DNA of 15,601 bases from JAYPEY01 sp964519245. GTDB taxonomy: Bacteria; Verrucomicrobiota; Verrucomicrobiia; Limisphaerales; JAYPEY01. Shown here one piece after another: positions 7,955 to 15,601 of the stretch. A program made the position numbers and the translations under genes. The DNA lies in contig CAZFLK010000139.1 of NCBI GenBank assembly GCA_964519245.1, positions 1-15,601 on the forward strand. The letters run 5' to 3'. Numbering within the stretch: the first letter of the stretch is position 1; the number at the start of each line of letters is the position of its first letter. The notes under the pieces were generated by a model. The model ran no database searches. It had not been told where the DNA came from and worked only from the letters and a program-made list of their open reading frames with translations.

Positions 7955-7976
7955 CACCGCTTAACGTTAGGAACCT

Positions 7977-8000
7977 TGACGCTTAAGCGTCATGACGTCA
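7977..8000. promoter_or_regulatory. Palindromic operator upstream of the antitoxin gene
   Basis: TGACGCTTAAGCGTCA (7977-7992) is a perfect 16-bp palindrome, followed at once by the 8-bp palindrome TGACGTCA (7993-8000), so TGACG half-sites recur in both orientations. A -35-like TTGACG (7976-7981) overlaps it; no good -10 box follows. It ends 11 bp before the antitoxin ATG. RHH antitoxins usually bind such repeated palindromes to repress their own operon, so this is the likely autoregulatory site (inference). Confidence 0.6.
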
Positions 8001-8011
8001 ATGTAAGACAC

Positions 8012-8233
8012 ATGAGTAAAGCCACACTATACTTGGACGAAACAGTCCATATAGCCCTGAGAATCAAGGCCGCAGAAACCAGACAGTCGATGTCTGACCT
8101 CGTAAACGATGCGCTCAAGGCAGCGTTGCGAGAAGATTTGGAAGACATCTCGGATTGGAAAAAAAGAAAGAAAGAAAAAACAGTAAGCTACGACGAACTC
8201 CTTTCTCAGTTGCAAGCAGATGGCGCTATTTGA
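8012..8233 (+). CDS. Ribbon-helix-helix antitoxin of a RelE-type toxin-antitoxin pair
   Basis: A 73-residue protein. The ATG at 8012 is preferred over a TTG at 7976 because it starts directly at the DNA-binding strand (MSKATLYLDETVHIALRIK) and leaves the operator palindromes untranslated. Residues 1-40 fit a CopG/RHH fold: a beta strand (ATLYLD), helix A (HIALRIKAAETR), a turn, and helix B (MSDLVNDALKAAL). Residues 41-73 are charged (DWKKRKKEK) with an end, SYDELLSQLQADGAI, of the kind that wraps the toxin. It should neutralise the toxin and repress the operon. It overlaps the toxin start by 14 bp. This pair is markedly AT-rich (about 35-50% GC by line against low 60s around it), which suggests recent acquisition. 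Confidence 0.85.
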   Translation: MSKATLYLDETVHIALRIKAAETRQSMSDLVNDALKAALREDLEDISDWKKRKKEKTVSYDELLSQLQADGAI

Positions 8234-8480
8234 TCTAGAATTCGCATCTTCCATTCGAAAGGACCTTAAAAAGATCCACAAAAAGGAAGTTATAAAGATC
8301 CTTTCTGAAATTCAAAATCTTACGGAAGATCCAAGACCGGCCAACTGCAAAAAGCTTACGAACGAAGAACTTTATCGAATACGAATAGGAAACTATCGTG
8401 TCATATACGAAATTTTCGACGAGCGACTCATCGTTCACGTAGTCAAAGTCGGGCATCGAAAAGACGTATCCAAAAATTAA
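8220..8480 (+). CDS. RelE/ParE-family toxin (probable mRNA interferase)
   Basis: An 86-residue protein of the RelE/ParE superfamily; RelE-type members cut mRNA in the ribosome A site. Typical blocks are LEFASSIRKDLKKI (6-19), the LTNEELYRIRIGNYRVIYEI core (46-65) with Arg53, Arg55 and Arg60, and VVKVGHRKDV (74-83) with Arg80. In many relatives the last motif reads HRKDVY; here the Tyr position is Ser84, so the usual C-terminal catalytic Tyr is absent and strength or mode of cleavage may differ. The ATG at 8220 lies within the antitoxin gene (14-bp overlap), which is classic translational coupling of a type II pair. No strong Shine-Dalgarno sequence precedes it. Base composition matches the antitoxin and not the flanks. 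Confidence 0.9.
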   Translation: MALFDLEFASSIRKDLKKIHKKEVIKILSEIQNLTEDPRPANCKKLTNEELYRIRIGNYRVIYEIFDERLIVHVVKVGHRKDVSKN

Positions 8481-8614
8481 CTCGAACAAGTCGGCGGTCA
8501 CAACTCCGGCCGCTGCGCGTCCTCCGCGTGACACCTCTGCGTTGAACTAAACCGCTTCGGGTAAACACCATCCGGGGAGTCGGGGCGGTTTGGAAGGGGT
8601 AGCGTTTTGGGGTT

Positions 8615-8965
8615 ATGACACCCCTCAAGAAACGCATGAAGGAGGAGTTGGTCCTGAAGGGCTACTCCGATCAAACCATCGACATCTACCTCTCGCAAGT
8701 CGCCCGACTGGCCCGGCATTTCAACCGGTCGCCCGACGGGCTCGACGACGAGCAACTCCGGGCCTATGTCCTGCATCTCCACGAACGCGGGCTTGTCCTC
8801 GATCTTGAGCCTGTCACCGGCGCTCCGGATTGCGGGCTCAATCGCGCCGTATTATTGAAAGTGGGGGTGGCGACTTCGTTGGCGACCGCCTCAGCCCGGC
8901 CGCAGCCGTTCGCGTCCCCTGTCCCCGGGCGCTGCGCCATGCCTCCAGAAAAGGCGGAGACGTGA
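8615..8965 (+). pseudogene. Truncated tyrosine recombinase (N-terminal SAM-like domain only)
   Basis: The first ~60 residues (8615 to about 8795) match the core-binding, SAM-like N-terminus of a phage/integron-type tyrosine recombinase: MTPLKKRMKEELVLKGYSDQ, then TIDIYLSQVARLARHFNRSP and LDDEQLRAYVLHLHERGL. After HERGL the similarity ends abruptly. The remaining ~56 residues are Pro/Ala/Gly-rich and do not resemble a recombinase, and the catalytic domain (R...K...HxxR...H...Y, about 180 residues) is absent in all frames downstream as far as I can read. It is best regarded as a gene remnant cut off by insertion or deletion near 8797. It lies just after the AT-rich toxin-antitoxin pair but has host-like GC content. 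Confidence 0.72.
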
Positions 8966-9267
8966 GGTGATCCTGGGAGTATGCTTCTGCATGTTCGCGA
9001 TCGTCCCGCACGGCGCCAATCTTGGCGCTTATCGCGAGGTCCTATGGCCGCCACAGTCCGAAGACGAAACAGTGTTCAGGCCCGCTAGATCGTCGTTTCT
9101 CGTCGCGGCAATTCTGACGAATCCGCTGAGCCCCGTTTGACTGCTGGCTCCCCGCGTCTTGAAGCCGCGTCACCGAGGCGATTCGGGGAATCGATCCACC
9201 CGGTCGCGTCCCAACCAGTCGGTTTCCTGGATTCCGGGACTGATGCACCGGACCCTTTCTCGGTTCT
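8966..9267. other. Non-coding stretch with no recognisable gene
   Basis: From the end of the recombinase remnant's frame to the cupin stop I see no credible protein in any frame: the open frames are short, start arbitrarily and have Arg/Ser/Pro-rich shadow composition. The only structure is GCGCCAA (9013-9019) and TTGGCGC (9022-9028), a near-continuous palindrome. The unrecognised sequence really begins near 8797, where the recombinase similarity stops, giving about 470 bp. It may be the end of an inserted or decayed element. Confidence 0.5.
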
Positions 9268-9603
9268 TCAGACCGGGATGACCGTCAACGGTCCGTCGAA
9301 GACAGTCAGGCTCACGACCTCAGTCCTGGCCACGTGAGGCCCGTGCCCCTGCCCTTTGGGGGCATGCAACAAGGAGCCTTGACCGAACACCTCACCGGAT
9401 TCCTCCCATTCGCCAGACAACACGTACGCCCATTCGTTAGCGTCCGGGTGCTTGTGGGCGGGCACGGCAACGCCCGCATGAAACTTCCGCAACACGACGA
9501 CGCCGCCGGTCGCCTCGTTCTTGTGCAGAACTTTCAATTCCACCCCGTCATAAGGTCCGGCTTGCCATTCAACTTCATCCGCCCGCGACATGTATTGAAA
9601 CAT
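9268..9603 (-). CDS. Small single-domain cupin protein
   Basis: 111 residues, almost entirely one cupin beta-barrel. Motif 1 is clear: HAGVAVPAHKHPDANEWAYV followed by LSG contains the H-x-H-x4-E-x6-G pattern of metal ligands, and motif 2 is APKGQGHGPHV. Cytosolic, with no signal peptide; such ChrR/anti-sigma-like or quercetinase-like cupins bind a divalent metal and act as small enzymes or sensors, and the specific role is unknown. The start is ambiguous: a perfect AGGAGG (9605-9610) lies only 1 base from the ATG at 9603 and 13 bases from a second in-frame ATG (9591, MSRADEVEW). I list the longer form. It diverges from the sulfatase at 9820 with 216 bp between, and converges on the non-coding stretch to its left. 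Confidence 0.85.
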   Translation of the reverse strand: MFQYMSRADEVEWQAGPYDGVELKVLHKNEATGGVVVLRKFHAGVAVPAHKHPDANEWAYVLSGEWEESGEVFGQGSLLHAPKGQGHGPHVARTEVVSLTVFDGPLTVIPV

Positions 9604-9604
9604 G

Positions 9605-9610
9605 CCTCCT
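9605..9610 (-). promoter_or_regulatory. Shine-Dalgarno AGGAGG with awkward spacing before the cupin gene
   Basis: AGGAGG on the minus strand is the strongest Shine-Dalgarno match seen in the window. It sits 1 base before one ATG (9603) and 13 bases before the next in-frame ATG (9591); neither distance is the usual 5-10 bases. Initiation may favour the inner ATG. Confidence 0.5.
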
Positions 9611-9819
9611 GCATACGGATTTCTTCGAAGCTTGCCAAGGCCTCAGGACTCCCCGCCGGGTAAGGCGAGGCGTCCCGATCGTCAACCACTGGCCACCGTT
9701 CTGGAATCCCACACCGCTTTCCCGCCCCAAGATTCCAAATTCTTCCACGTGACGGATCTCTGCATTTCCCCTAACTTCCGCGAATTCCGTCTTTCAATTC
9801 ATCGTCTGATCGACCTGCC

Positions 9820-11673
9820 ATGAAACGAATCGCCGCCTTTATCGCCCTGTTCACCGTTTTCGTCGCCCACGCCGCCCACGACCGTCCCAACATCATGTGG
9901 ATCACCAGTGAGGACAACAGCTACCACTGGATCGGCTGCTACGGAAACAAGGACGCAGAGACGCCGAACATCGACGGTCTCGCCAAGACCGGCATTCGCT
10001 ACAAATACGCCTACTCGAACGGCTCGGTCTGCGCCGTTGCCCGCAACACCCTGATCCTGGGCCGCTACGCCCCGTCCATGGGGACGCACAACATGCGCAG
10101 CCGCTATCCCATCCCGGAGAAATTCAGGACCTACCCCTCCTACTTGCGCGAGGCCGGCTATTACTGCGTCAATCGCTCCAAGACGGACTACAACTTCAAG
10201 GGCGACGACAAATCCCACTGGGACCAGTGCAATGGCCAGGCCCACTGGAGGAACCGCAAGGAAGGGCAACCCTTCTTCGCCGTCTTCAACACCACGACCA
10301 GCCACGAGAGCAGCCTCTTCAAGAAGAAGACCGACGGCTTCCGCAAACAGGGCAAGATTCCCGCGACGCCCAGTCGCGACCCCAAGTCCGTCACCTTGCC
10401 GCCCTTCCTCCCCGACACCCCCGAAATCCGCCAGGACTGGGTCACCTACATGGACGTCGTCACGGCGATGGACAACGAGGTGGGCAAGTGGCTCAAGGAA
10501 CTCGACGACGCCGGCGTGCGCGACAACACCATCGTCTTCTATTACTCCGACCACGGCGGCATCCTTCCCCGCCACAAACGCTACATCAACGACACCGGCA
10601 CCCACGTTCCGCTGATCGTCAATTTCCCCAAGAAGTGGCAGCATCTCGCTCCCGCCAACGCCGGCGCGGTCAGCGATCGCGTGGTCGCCTTCATCGACCT
10701 GCCGCCCACCGTCTTCAGTCTGGCAGGCATCGACGTCCCCGCCGCCTTCCACGGCCGCGCCATCGCCGGCAAGGCGGCCCGGGATCCGGAGCCCTATGCC
10801 TTCCTCTACGGCCAGCGTTTCGATTCCCGCATGCTGCGATTTGTCCGGGGCGTGACCGACGGCAAATACCGCTACATCCGCAACTTTCACCCGCACCGTC
10901 ACCGCGGCATCTTTGCCGGTTACCCCCATGGCCAGATCGGTTGGAACTCCTTCCTCAAGGCCCGGCAGGACGGCCAGACGACCACCGAACAGAATGCCTT
11001 CTGGGAAAGCCGCCAACCCGTCGAGGAGTTCTACGACATCCAGAACGACCCCTGGGAGGTCAACAACCTCGCGAACGATCCCGAGTTCAAGCAACGCCGC
11101 GACAAGATGCGCGACGCCCTGCTCAACAAGATGCGCGAGATCGGCGACACCGGCATCGTCCCGGAATCCATGTATGAAGGCATCTCCAAGGAAAGCACGG
11201 TCTACGACTACGTCCACAATGACGGCTTCCCCTACAATGAGGTCCTGAAAACCGCGCTGCAGGTTGGGGAAGGCGGCCAGGACATCCAACGCAAACTCCG
11301 CGTCGCCATGAACAGCGAACATCCGGTCATCCGCTACTGGGGAGCCACCGGCTGCACGATCAACGCCGGCAAAGCCGGCAAGTCCAAGGGACAACTCAAG
11401 AAGCTGCTGCAGGACGAGTCCGAATCCGTGCGTCTCGCCGCCGCCGAGGCCCTCTATAAGCTCGGCGACAAGAAAGCCGGATTCGCCGGCATCCTCGGCA
11501 TCCTGGAAACCACGACGGATCCGGTTGTCTCATTGGAGGCGCTGAACATCACCCAGGCCCTCGGCGTGATGAAGGATGTCCCCGCCGAAACCTGGGCCCG
11601 CGCCTGCGAGCAAGGCGGCTACTCCAAGCGCATGGACAAGGACCAATCGGAATTCCCCTTCCGGACGAGGTAA
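9820..11673 (+). CDS. Secreted S1-family sulfatase with CAVAR active-site motif and C-terminal HEAT-like region
   Basis: 617 residues starting with a Sec signal peptide (MKRIAAFIALFTVFVAHAA, 1-19). Residues about 21-400 form an S1 sulfatase resembling the heparan-N-sulfatase/arylsulfatase group: IMWITSEDN with Glu31-Asp32 at the first metal site (SEDN is common in this branch), and Asp244-His245 in YSDHGG. The formylglycine position is Cys71 in VCAVARNTLILG, that is C-A-V-A-R rather than C-x-P-x-R or C-x-A-x-R, so the residue important for maturation is Val73. The fold is otherwise complete. Residues about 488-590 (DIQRKLRVAM... VRLAAAEALYKLGDKKAG) are helical and HEAT-like, an appendage often seen on PVC-group sulfatases and probably a binding platform. 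Either a sulfatase with unusual maturation or an inactive homologue. It lies between the divergent cupin gene and convergent hppA, with the second 71-bp element 59 bp after its stop. Confidence 0.9.
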   Translation: MKRIAAFIALFTVFVAHAAHDRPNIMWITSEDNSYHWIGCYGNKDAETPNIDGLAKTGIRYKYAYSNGSVCAVARNTLILGRYAPSMGTHNMRSRYPIPEKFRTYPSYLREAGYYCVNRSKTDYNFKGDDKSHWDQCNGQAHWRNRKEGQPFFAVFNTTTSHESSLFKKKTDGFRKQGKIPATPSRDPKSVTLPPFLPDTPEIRQDWVTYMDVVTAMDNEVGKWLKELDDAGVRDNTIVFYYSDHGGILPRHKRYINDTGTHVPLIVNFPKKWQHLAPANAGAVSDRVVAFIDLPPTVFSLAGIDVPAAFHGRAIAGKAARDPEPYAFLYGQRFDSRMLRFVRGVTDGKYRYIRNFHPHRHRGIFAGYPHGQIGWNSFLKARQDGQTTTEQNAFWESRQPVEEFYDIQNDPWEVNNLANDPEFKQRRDKMRDALLNKMREIGDTGIVPESMYEGISKESTVYDYVHNDGFPYNEVLKTALQVGEGGQDIQRKLRVAMNSEHPVIRYWGATGCTINAGKAGKSKGQLKKLLQDESESVRLAAAEALYKLGDKKAGFAGILGILETTTDPVVSLEALNITQALGVMKDVPAETWARACEQGGYSKRMDKDQSEFPFRTR

Positions 11674-11731
11674 CCCCGCCAGCAACAGAACTCGCGCCCC
11701 CGGGGCCGCGCGAAAAGAAGCGCCCGCCGCC

Positions 11732-11802
11732 GGAGCGCGGACATCCCTGTCCGCATGTTCCAATCCAACAACCCTTCGCACGGACAAGGATGTCCGCGCT
11801 TC
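11732..11802. repeat. 71-bp nested inverted-repeat element, copy 2
   Basis: It has the same 23-25-23 architecture and orientation as the element at 5455-5525: left arm 11732-11754, right arm 11780-11802, arms complementary at 20 of 23 positions. The left arm differs from copy 1 at a single base, and the centre shares GTTCCAA(T/C)CCA. It lies between the convergent sulfatase and hppA genes. The greater divergence of the right arm here suggests this copy is older or less constrained. Confidence 0.85.
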
Positions 11803-11903
11803 TATTCCTCAGCTCTCACGCTGAAGATTGCGTAATGCGGAGCAATCCCCCACCTTGGTAAGGCAAACCTGCCTGTCGCGCCGTAGCTTCCTGGCGAAGT
11901 CGG

Positions 11904-11918
11904 ACCGGGCTGCCCGGT
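11904..11918. terminator. GC-rich hairpin downstream of hppA (weak terminator candidate)
   Basis: ACCGGGC-T-GCCCGGT is a perfect palindrome 40 bases past the hppA stop (which reads leftward). It has no T-run, so intrinsic termination is doubtful. A second weak hairpin, GATTGC (11826-11831)/GCAATC (11842-11847), lies further on. Confidence 0.25.
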
Positions 11919-11957
11919 TCCAAGCCCTAGCGAGCAACGCGTCCGCCCGCCTGCCCG

Positions 11958-14162
<2,205 letters not shown>

Positions 14163-14274
14163 ATTGCTGGGAGACAGGGTTGCTTGGTTCAACTCCGATC
14201 GCGCGCCCAAGGAAGGCAGCCCGACCGCTTGACTGATTGGCGGTTCGCTTCAATTCGCCCATGCGCACGGACTC

Positions 14275-14303
14275 AGGCTAGTTGCAGCCGGGGCTTTCGT
14301 CAA
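14275..14303 (-). promoter_or_regulatory. Candidate promoter for hppA
   Basis: On the minus strand, TTGACG (14298-14303) and TAGCCT (14275-14280) are 17 bases apart, about 110 bp upstream of hppA. The -35 box is near consensus and is preceded by an AT-rich TAAATATT block that could act as an UP element, but the -10 box is poor (3 of 6). Confidence 0.3.
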
Positions 14304-14315
14304 AATATTTAGATC

Positions 14316-14346
14316 CTTGGGCAAGAATTGGGATCACTTGTCCAAG
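14316..14346 (-). terminator. Inverted repeat after the Xer recombinase gene (possible terminator)
   Basis: On the minus strand, CTTGGACAAG (14337-14346) and CTTGCCCAAG (14316-14325) can pair at 9 of 10 positions around an 11-base loop, 33 bases after the recombinase stop. It is followed by GATCTAAATATTTT rather than a clean T-run. Its place between the recombinase stop and the hppA promoter candidate fits a terminator, but the evidence is modest. Each arm is also nearly self-complementary, so a protein-binding site is possible. Confidence 0.35.
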
Positions 14347-14363
14347 AAACGGCCTGCGCCGCA

Positions 14364-14388
14364 AGGCCCGTCAGGCCCGTCAGGCCCG
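14364..14388. repeat. 9-bp tandem repeat over the recombinase stop codon
   Basis: AGGCCCGTC occurs twice in full (14364-14372, 14373-14381) plus AGGCCCG (14382-14388), about 2.8 units. The repeat covers the TGA at 14380-14382 and the 3' flank of the recombinase gene. On the coding strand each unit restates GGCCTGACG, so the loss or gain of a unit would not change the protein end much. Confidence 0.7.
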
Positions 14389-15342
14389 CGGATGCGCCTG
14401 ATCGTAGGCCCGCTTAAGCCGGTCGGTCGTCAGATGGGTATAGACCTGGGTGGTGACCAGATGGGCGTGCCCCAACAGTTCCTGCACACTCCGCAGATCC
14501 GCCCCCGCGTCCAGGATGTGGGTGGCATAGCTGTGCCTCAACTTGTGCGGCGTCAACGCCGGATCCAAGCCCGCCACCTCCAACCACTGCTTCAACCGCA
14601 ACTGCACCAACCGCGGATACATCGCTTTTCGTTTCGCCGCGTTCGCCAGAAAGACGGGCTCGTCGCGCGCGGGAAACGATGCCAACGCGCCCCAATAGGT
14701 CTCAATCGACTTCAACGCCGGCTCGCCCACCGGAACCAGGCGCTCCTTCTGCCCCTTTCCCCGGACATTGATCAACTGCTCCGACCAGTCGATATCCCCG
14801 ACCAGCAACCCGCACAACTCGCTCACCCGCAAGCCACAGGAATAGATGGTTTCCAGGATCGCCACATCGCGCAGCCACGGACTGACATCCTCGATCTCGC
14901 GATCGCCCTTCTTCTGCAGCTCCAGGTCCTTCAACGGAGCCTTCAGCAGGTCCAGCATCTGATCCACCGTCAGAAACTTGGGCAAGCGTTTCTCCTGCTT
15001 GGGCAGGGAAATGTCCTTGATCGGCGACGCCTCCACTTCGCCCCGCCGTATCAGGAACTTGTAAAAGGTCCGAAAGGCCGAGAAGCGCAGCTGGATCGCG
15101 GACCGGCTGAGATCCCGCCGTCCCAAAACACGCAGGTAGGAGCGAAAATCATAGCGCTTGAGCCGCGGCCAGTGCGGCGGAGATTCCCGCTCCTTGACGT
15201 GCCACGAGTAAAACTCCGTCAACGCCTGCCGGTAGTTGCGCTGGGTATAGACCGAAGCGCCCCGATCCGTCGCCAGGTGCTGCAGGAAATCCTTCAGCAG
15301 CCGATCGTCTTCAAGGGAACGAATTGAGCAACCTTTCTCCAT
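14380..15342 (-). CDS. xerD: Tyrosine recombinase of the XerC/XerD family
   Basis: Cytosolic site-specific recombinase; chromosomal Xer proteins resolve chromosome dimers at dif. From ATG 15342 it has 320 residues; GTG and TTG codons just upstream are alternatives. Residues about 10-110 are the SAM-like core-binding domain (LLKDFLQHLATDRG... TQRNYRQALTEFYSW). The catalytic domain has all six residues: Arg172 (SCGLRVSEL), Lys196 (GKGQKER), His266 and Arg269 (HKLRHSYATH), His292 (LLGHAHL), and Tyr301 (QVYTHL). A polar insertion (KDLELQKKGDREIEDVSPW) near residues 138-156 is longer than in E. coli. XerC and XerD cannot be told apart from sequence alone, so the symbol is provisional. It is complete and unrelated in position to the truncated recombinase at 8615. 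It lies 84 bp downstream of the cupin gene's stop on the same strand. Confidence 0.92.
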   Translation of the reverse strand: MEKGCSIRSLEDDRLLKDFLQHLATDRGASVYTQRNYRQALTEFYSWHVKERESPPHWPRLKRYDFRSYLRVLGRRDLSRSAIQLRFSAFRTFYKFLIRRGEVEASPIKDISLPKQEKRLPKFLTVDQMLDLLKAPLKDLELQKKGDREIEDVSPWLRDVAILETIYSCGLRVSELCGLLVGDIDWSEQLINVRGKGQKERLVPVGEPALKSIETYWGALASFPARDEPVFLANAAKRKAMYPRLVQLRLKQWLEVAGLDPALTPHKLRHSYATHILDAGADLRSVQELLGHAHLVTTQVYTHLTTDRLKRAYDQAHPRA

Positions 15343-15426
15343 CACCAAACGCGAGCATTTCCATCAGAAACCGAAAGCGGAATGTGACAGCCCCCCTCCG
15401 TCCGATACGCAAACCGCAATTGACCC

Positions 15427-15601
15427 TCAGTCCTCCCACTCGTCCTCCGGATCAAAGGCCGGAATCGGCACGTTGAGTATCTTGAGCTTCCCGACCGCGC
15501 GGTGCCGGCAGCCCGGCTTGATGAAGATGGCCGTTTGCGGCTTCACCGGGAAACGCTCCCCGTCGAGTTCAATATGCCCCTCGCCCTCAAGCACGAAGTA
15601 G
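15427..15601 (-). CDS. Cupin-domain protein (partial; N-terminus off the right edge)
   Basis: The final 57 residues of a protein read from the right edge to TGA at 15427-15429. It begins YFVLEGEGHIELDGERFPV and continues through FIKPGCRHRA, which is cupin motif 2 (P-G-x-x-H), to an acidic tail (FDPEDEWED). The preceding HxH motif 1 must lie outside the window. The pattern resembles small mannose-6-phosphate-isomerase-like cupins; metal and substrate are unknown. It may be co-transcribed with the downstream recombinase. Confidence 0.8.
   Translation of the reverse strand, partial: YFVLEGEGHIELDGERFPVKPQTAIFIKPGCRHRAVGKLKILNVPIPAFDPEDEWED

Noticed and set aside
5625..7964. 779-codon plus-strand open frame opposite the sulfatase fusion
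   Set aside because: The minus strand encodes two complete catalytic domains; the plus frame is Val/Leu/Arg/His-rich with no domain signature, typical of mirror frames in high-GC genes.
7962..7975. Integron attC site ending in GCTTAAC-GTTAGGA
   Set aside because: The spacer normally found between these boxes is absent, GTTAGGA misses the final pyrimidine, and no matching site is convincing after the toxin gene. Kept only as a speculative note on the hairpin.
8764..9248. Minus-strand open frames in the unrecognised stretch
   Set aside because: They are Arg/Ser/Pro-rich, overlap each other and match no family I recognise; not supported as genes.
9799..11394. 531-codon minus-strand open frame opposite the second sulfatase
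   Set aside because: Shadow of the sulfatase coding strand; Val/Gly/Asp-rich without motifs.

Overview
This window reads as chromosomal DNA of a GC-rich (low-to-mid 60s % by eye) Gram-negative bacterium of the PVC group, most likely Verrucomicrobiota. I infer this from two secreted S1-type sulfatases, one with a C-terminal HEAT-like region and one fused to an SGNH esterase; a Tat-exported hydroxypyruvate-isomerase-like TIM barrel; a K+-dependent membrane pyrophosphatase; and short nested-palindrome intergenic repeats. No rRNA or other marker is present, so Planctomycetota or Lentisphaerota cannot be excluded.

Layout. 1-2553 is all minus strand: purK and purE overlap by 4 bp (second step of inosine monophosphate (IMP) synthesis after AIR), followed by the N-terminal two-fifths or so of a SulP anion transporter with its own candidate promoter. 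2672-5430 is plus strand: a secreted SGNH-like protein, a Tat-signal TIM-barrel isomerase/epimerase and yaaA (peroxide stress), closely spaced and possibly one transcript. 5556-7727 (minus) is a 723-residue two-domain secreted enzyme, sulfatase plus SGNH hydrolase. 7728-9267 is accessory DNA: a perfect 14-bp inverted repeat, an AT-rich RHH-antitoxin/RelE-toxin pair behind a palindromic operator, a truncated tyrosine recombinase and several hundred bases with no recognisable gene. 9268-9603 (minus) is a one-domain cupin. 9820-11673 (plus) is a second sulfatase with an unusual active-site motif and a HEAT-like tail. 11958-14162 (minus) is the pyrophosphatase hppA. 14380-15342 (minus) is a Xer-type recombinase. 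15427-15601 (minus) is the C-terminal end of another cupin protein.

How the genes fit together. The two sulfatases, the SGNH proteins and the TIM barrel suggest extracytoplasmic handling of sulfated, esterified glycans; this is inferred from family membership, and no glycoside hydrolase or TonB system is visible. Two 71-bp elements with the same 23-25-23 nested inverted-repeat design, in the same orientation, lie at 5455-5525 and 11732-11802. Each sits between convergent genes, where it could act as a bidirectional terminator, and together they bracket the whole sulfatase/toxin-antitoxin segment.

I see no clearly new multigene defence or biosynthetic system. The most distinctive items are the sulfatase-SGNH fusion, the Cys-Ala-Val-Ala-Arg sulfatase and the paired 71-bp elements.
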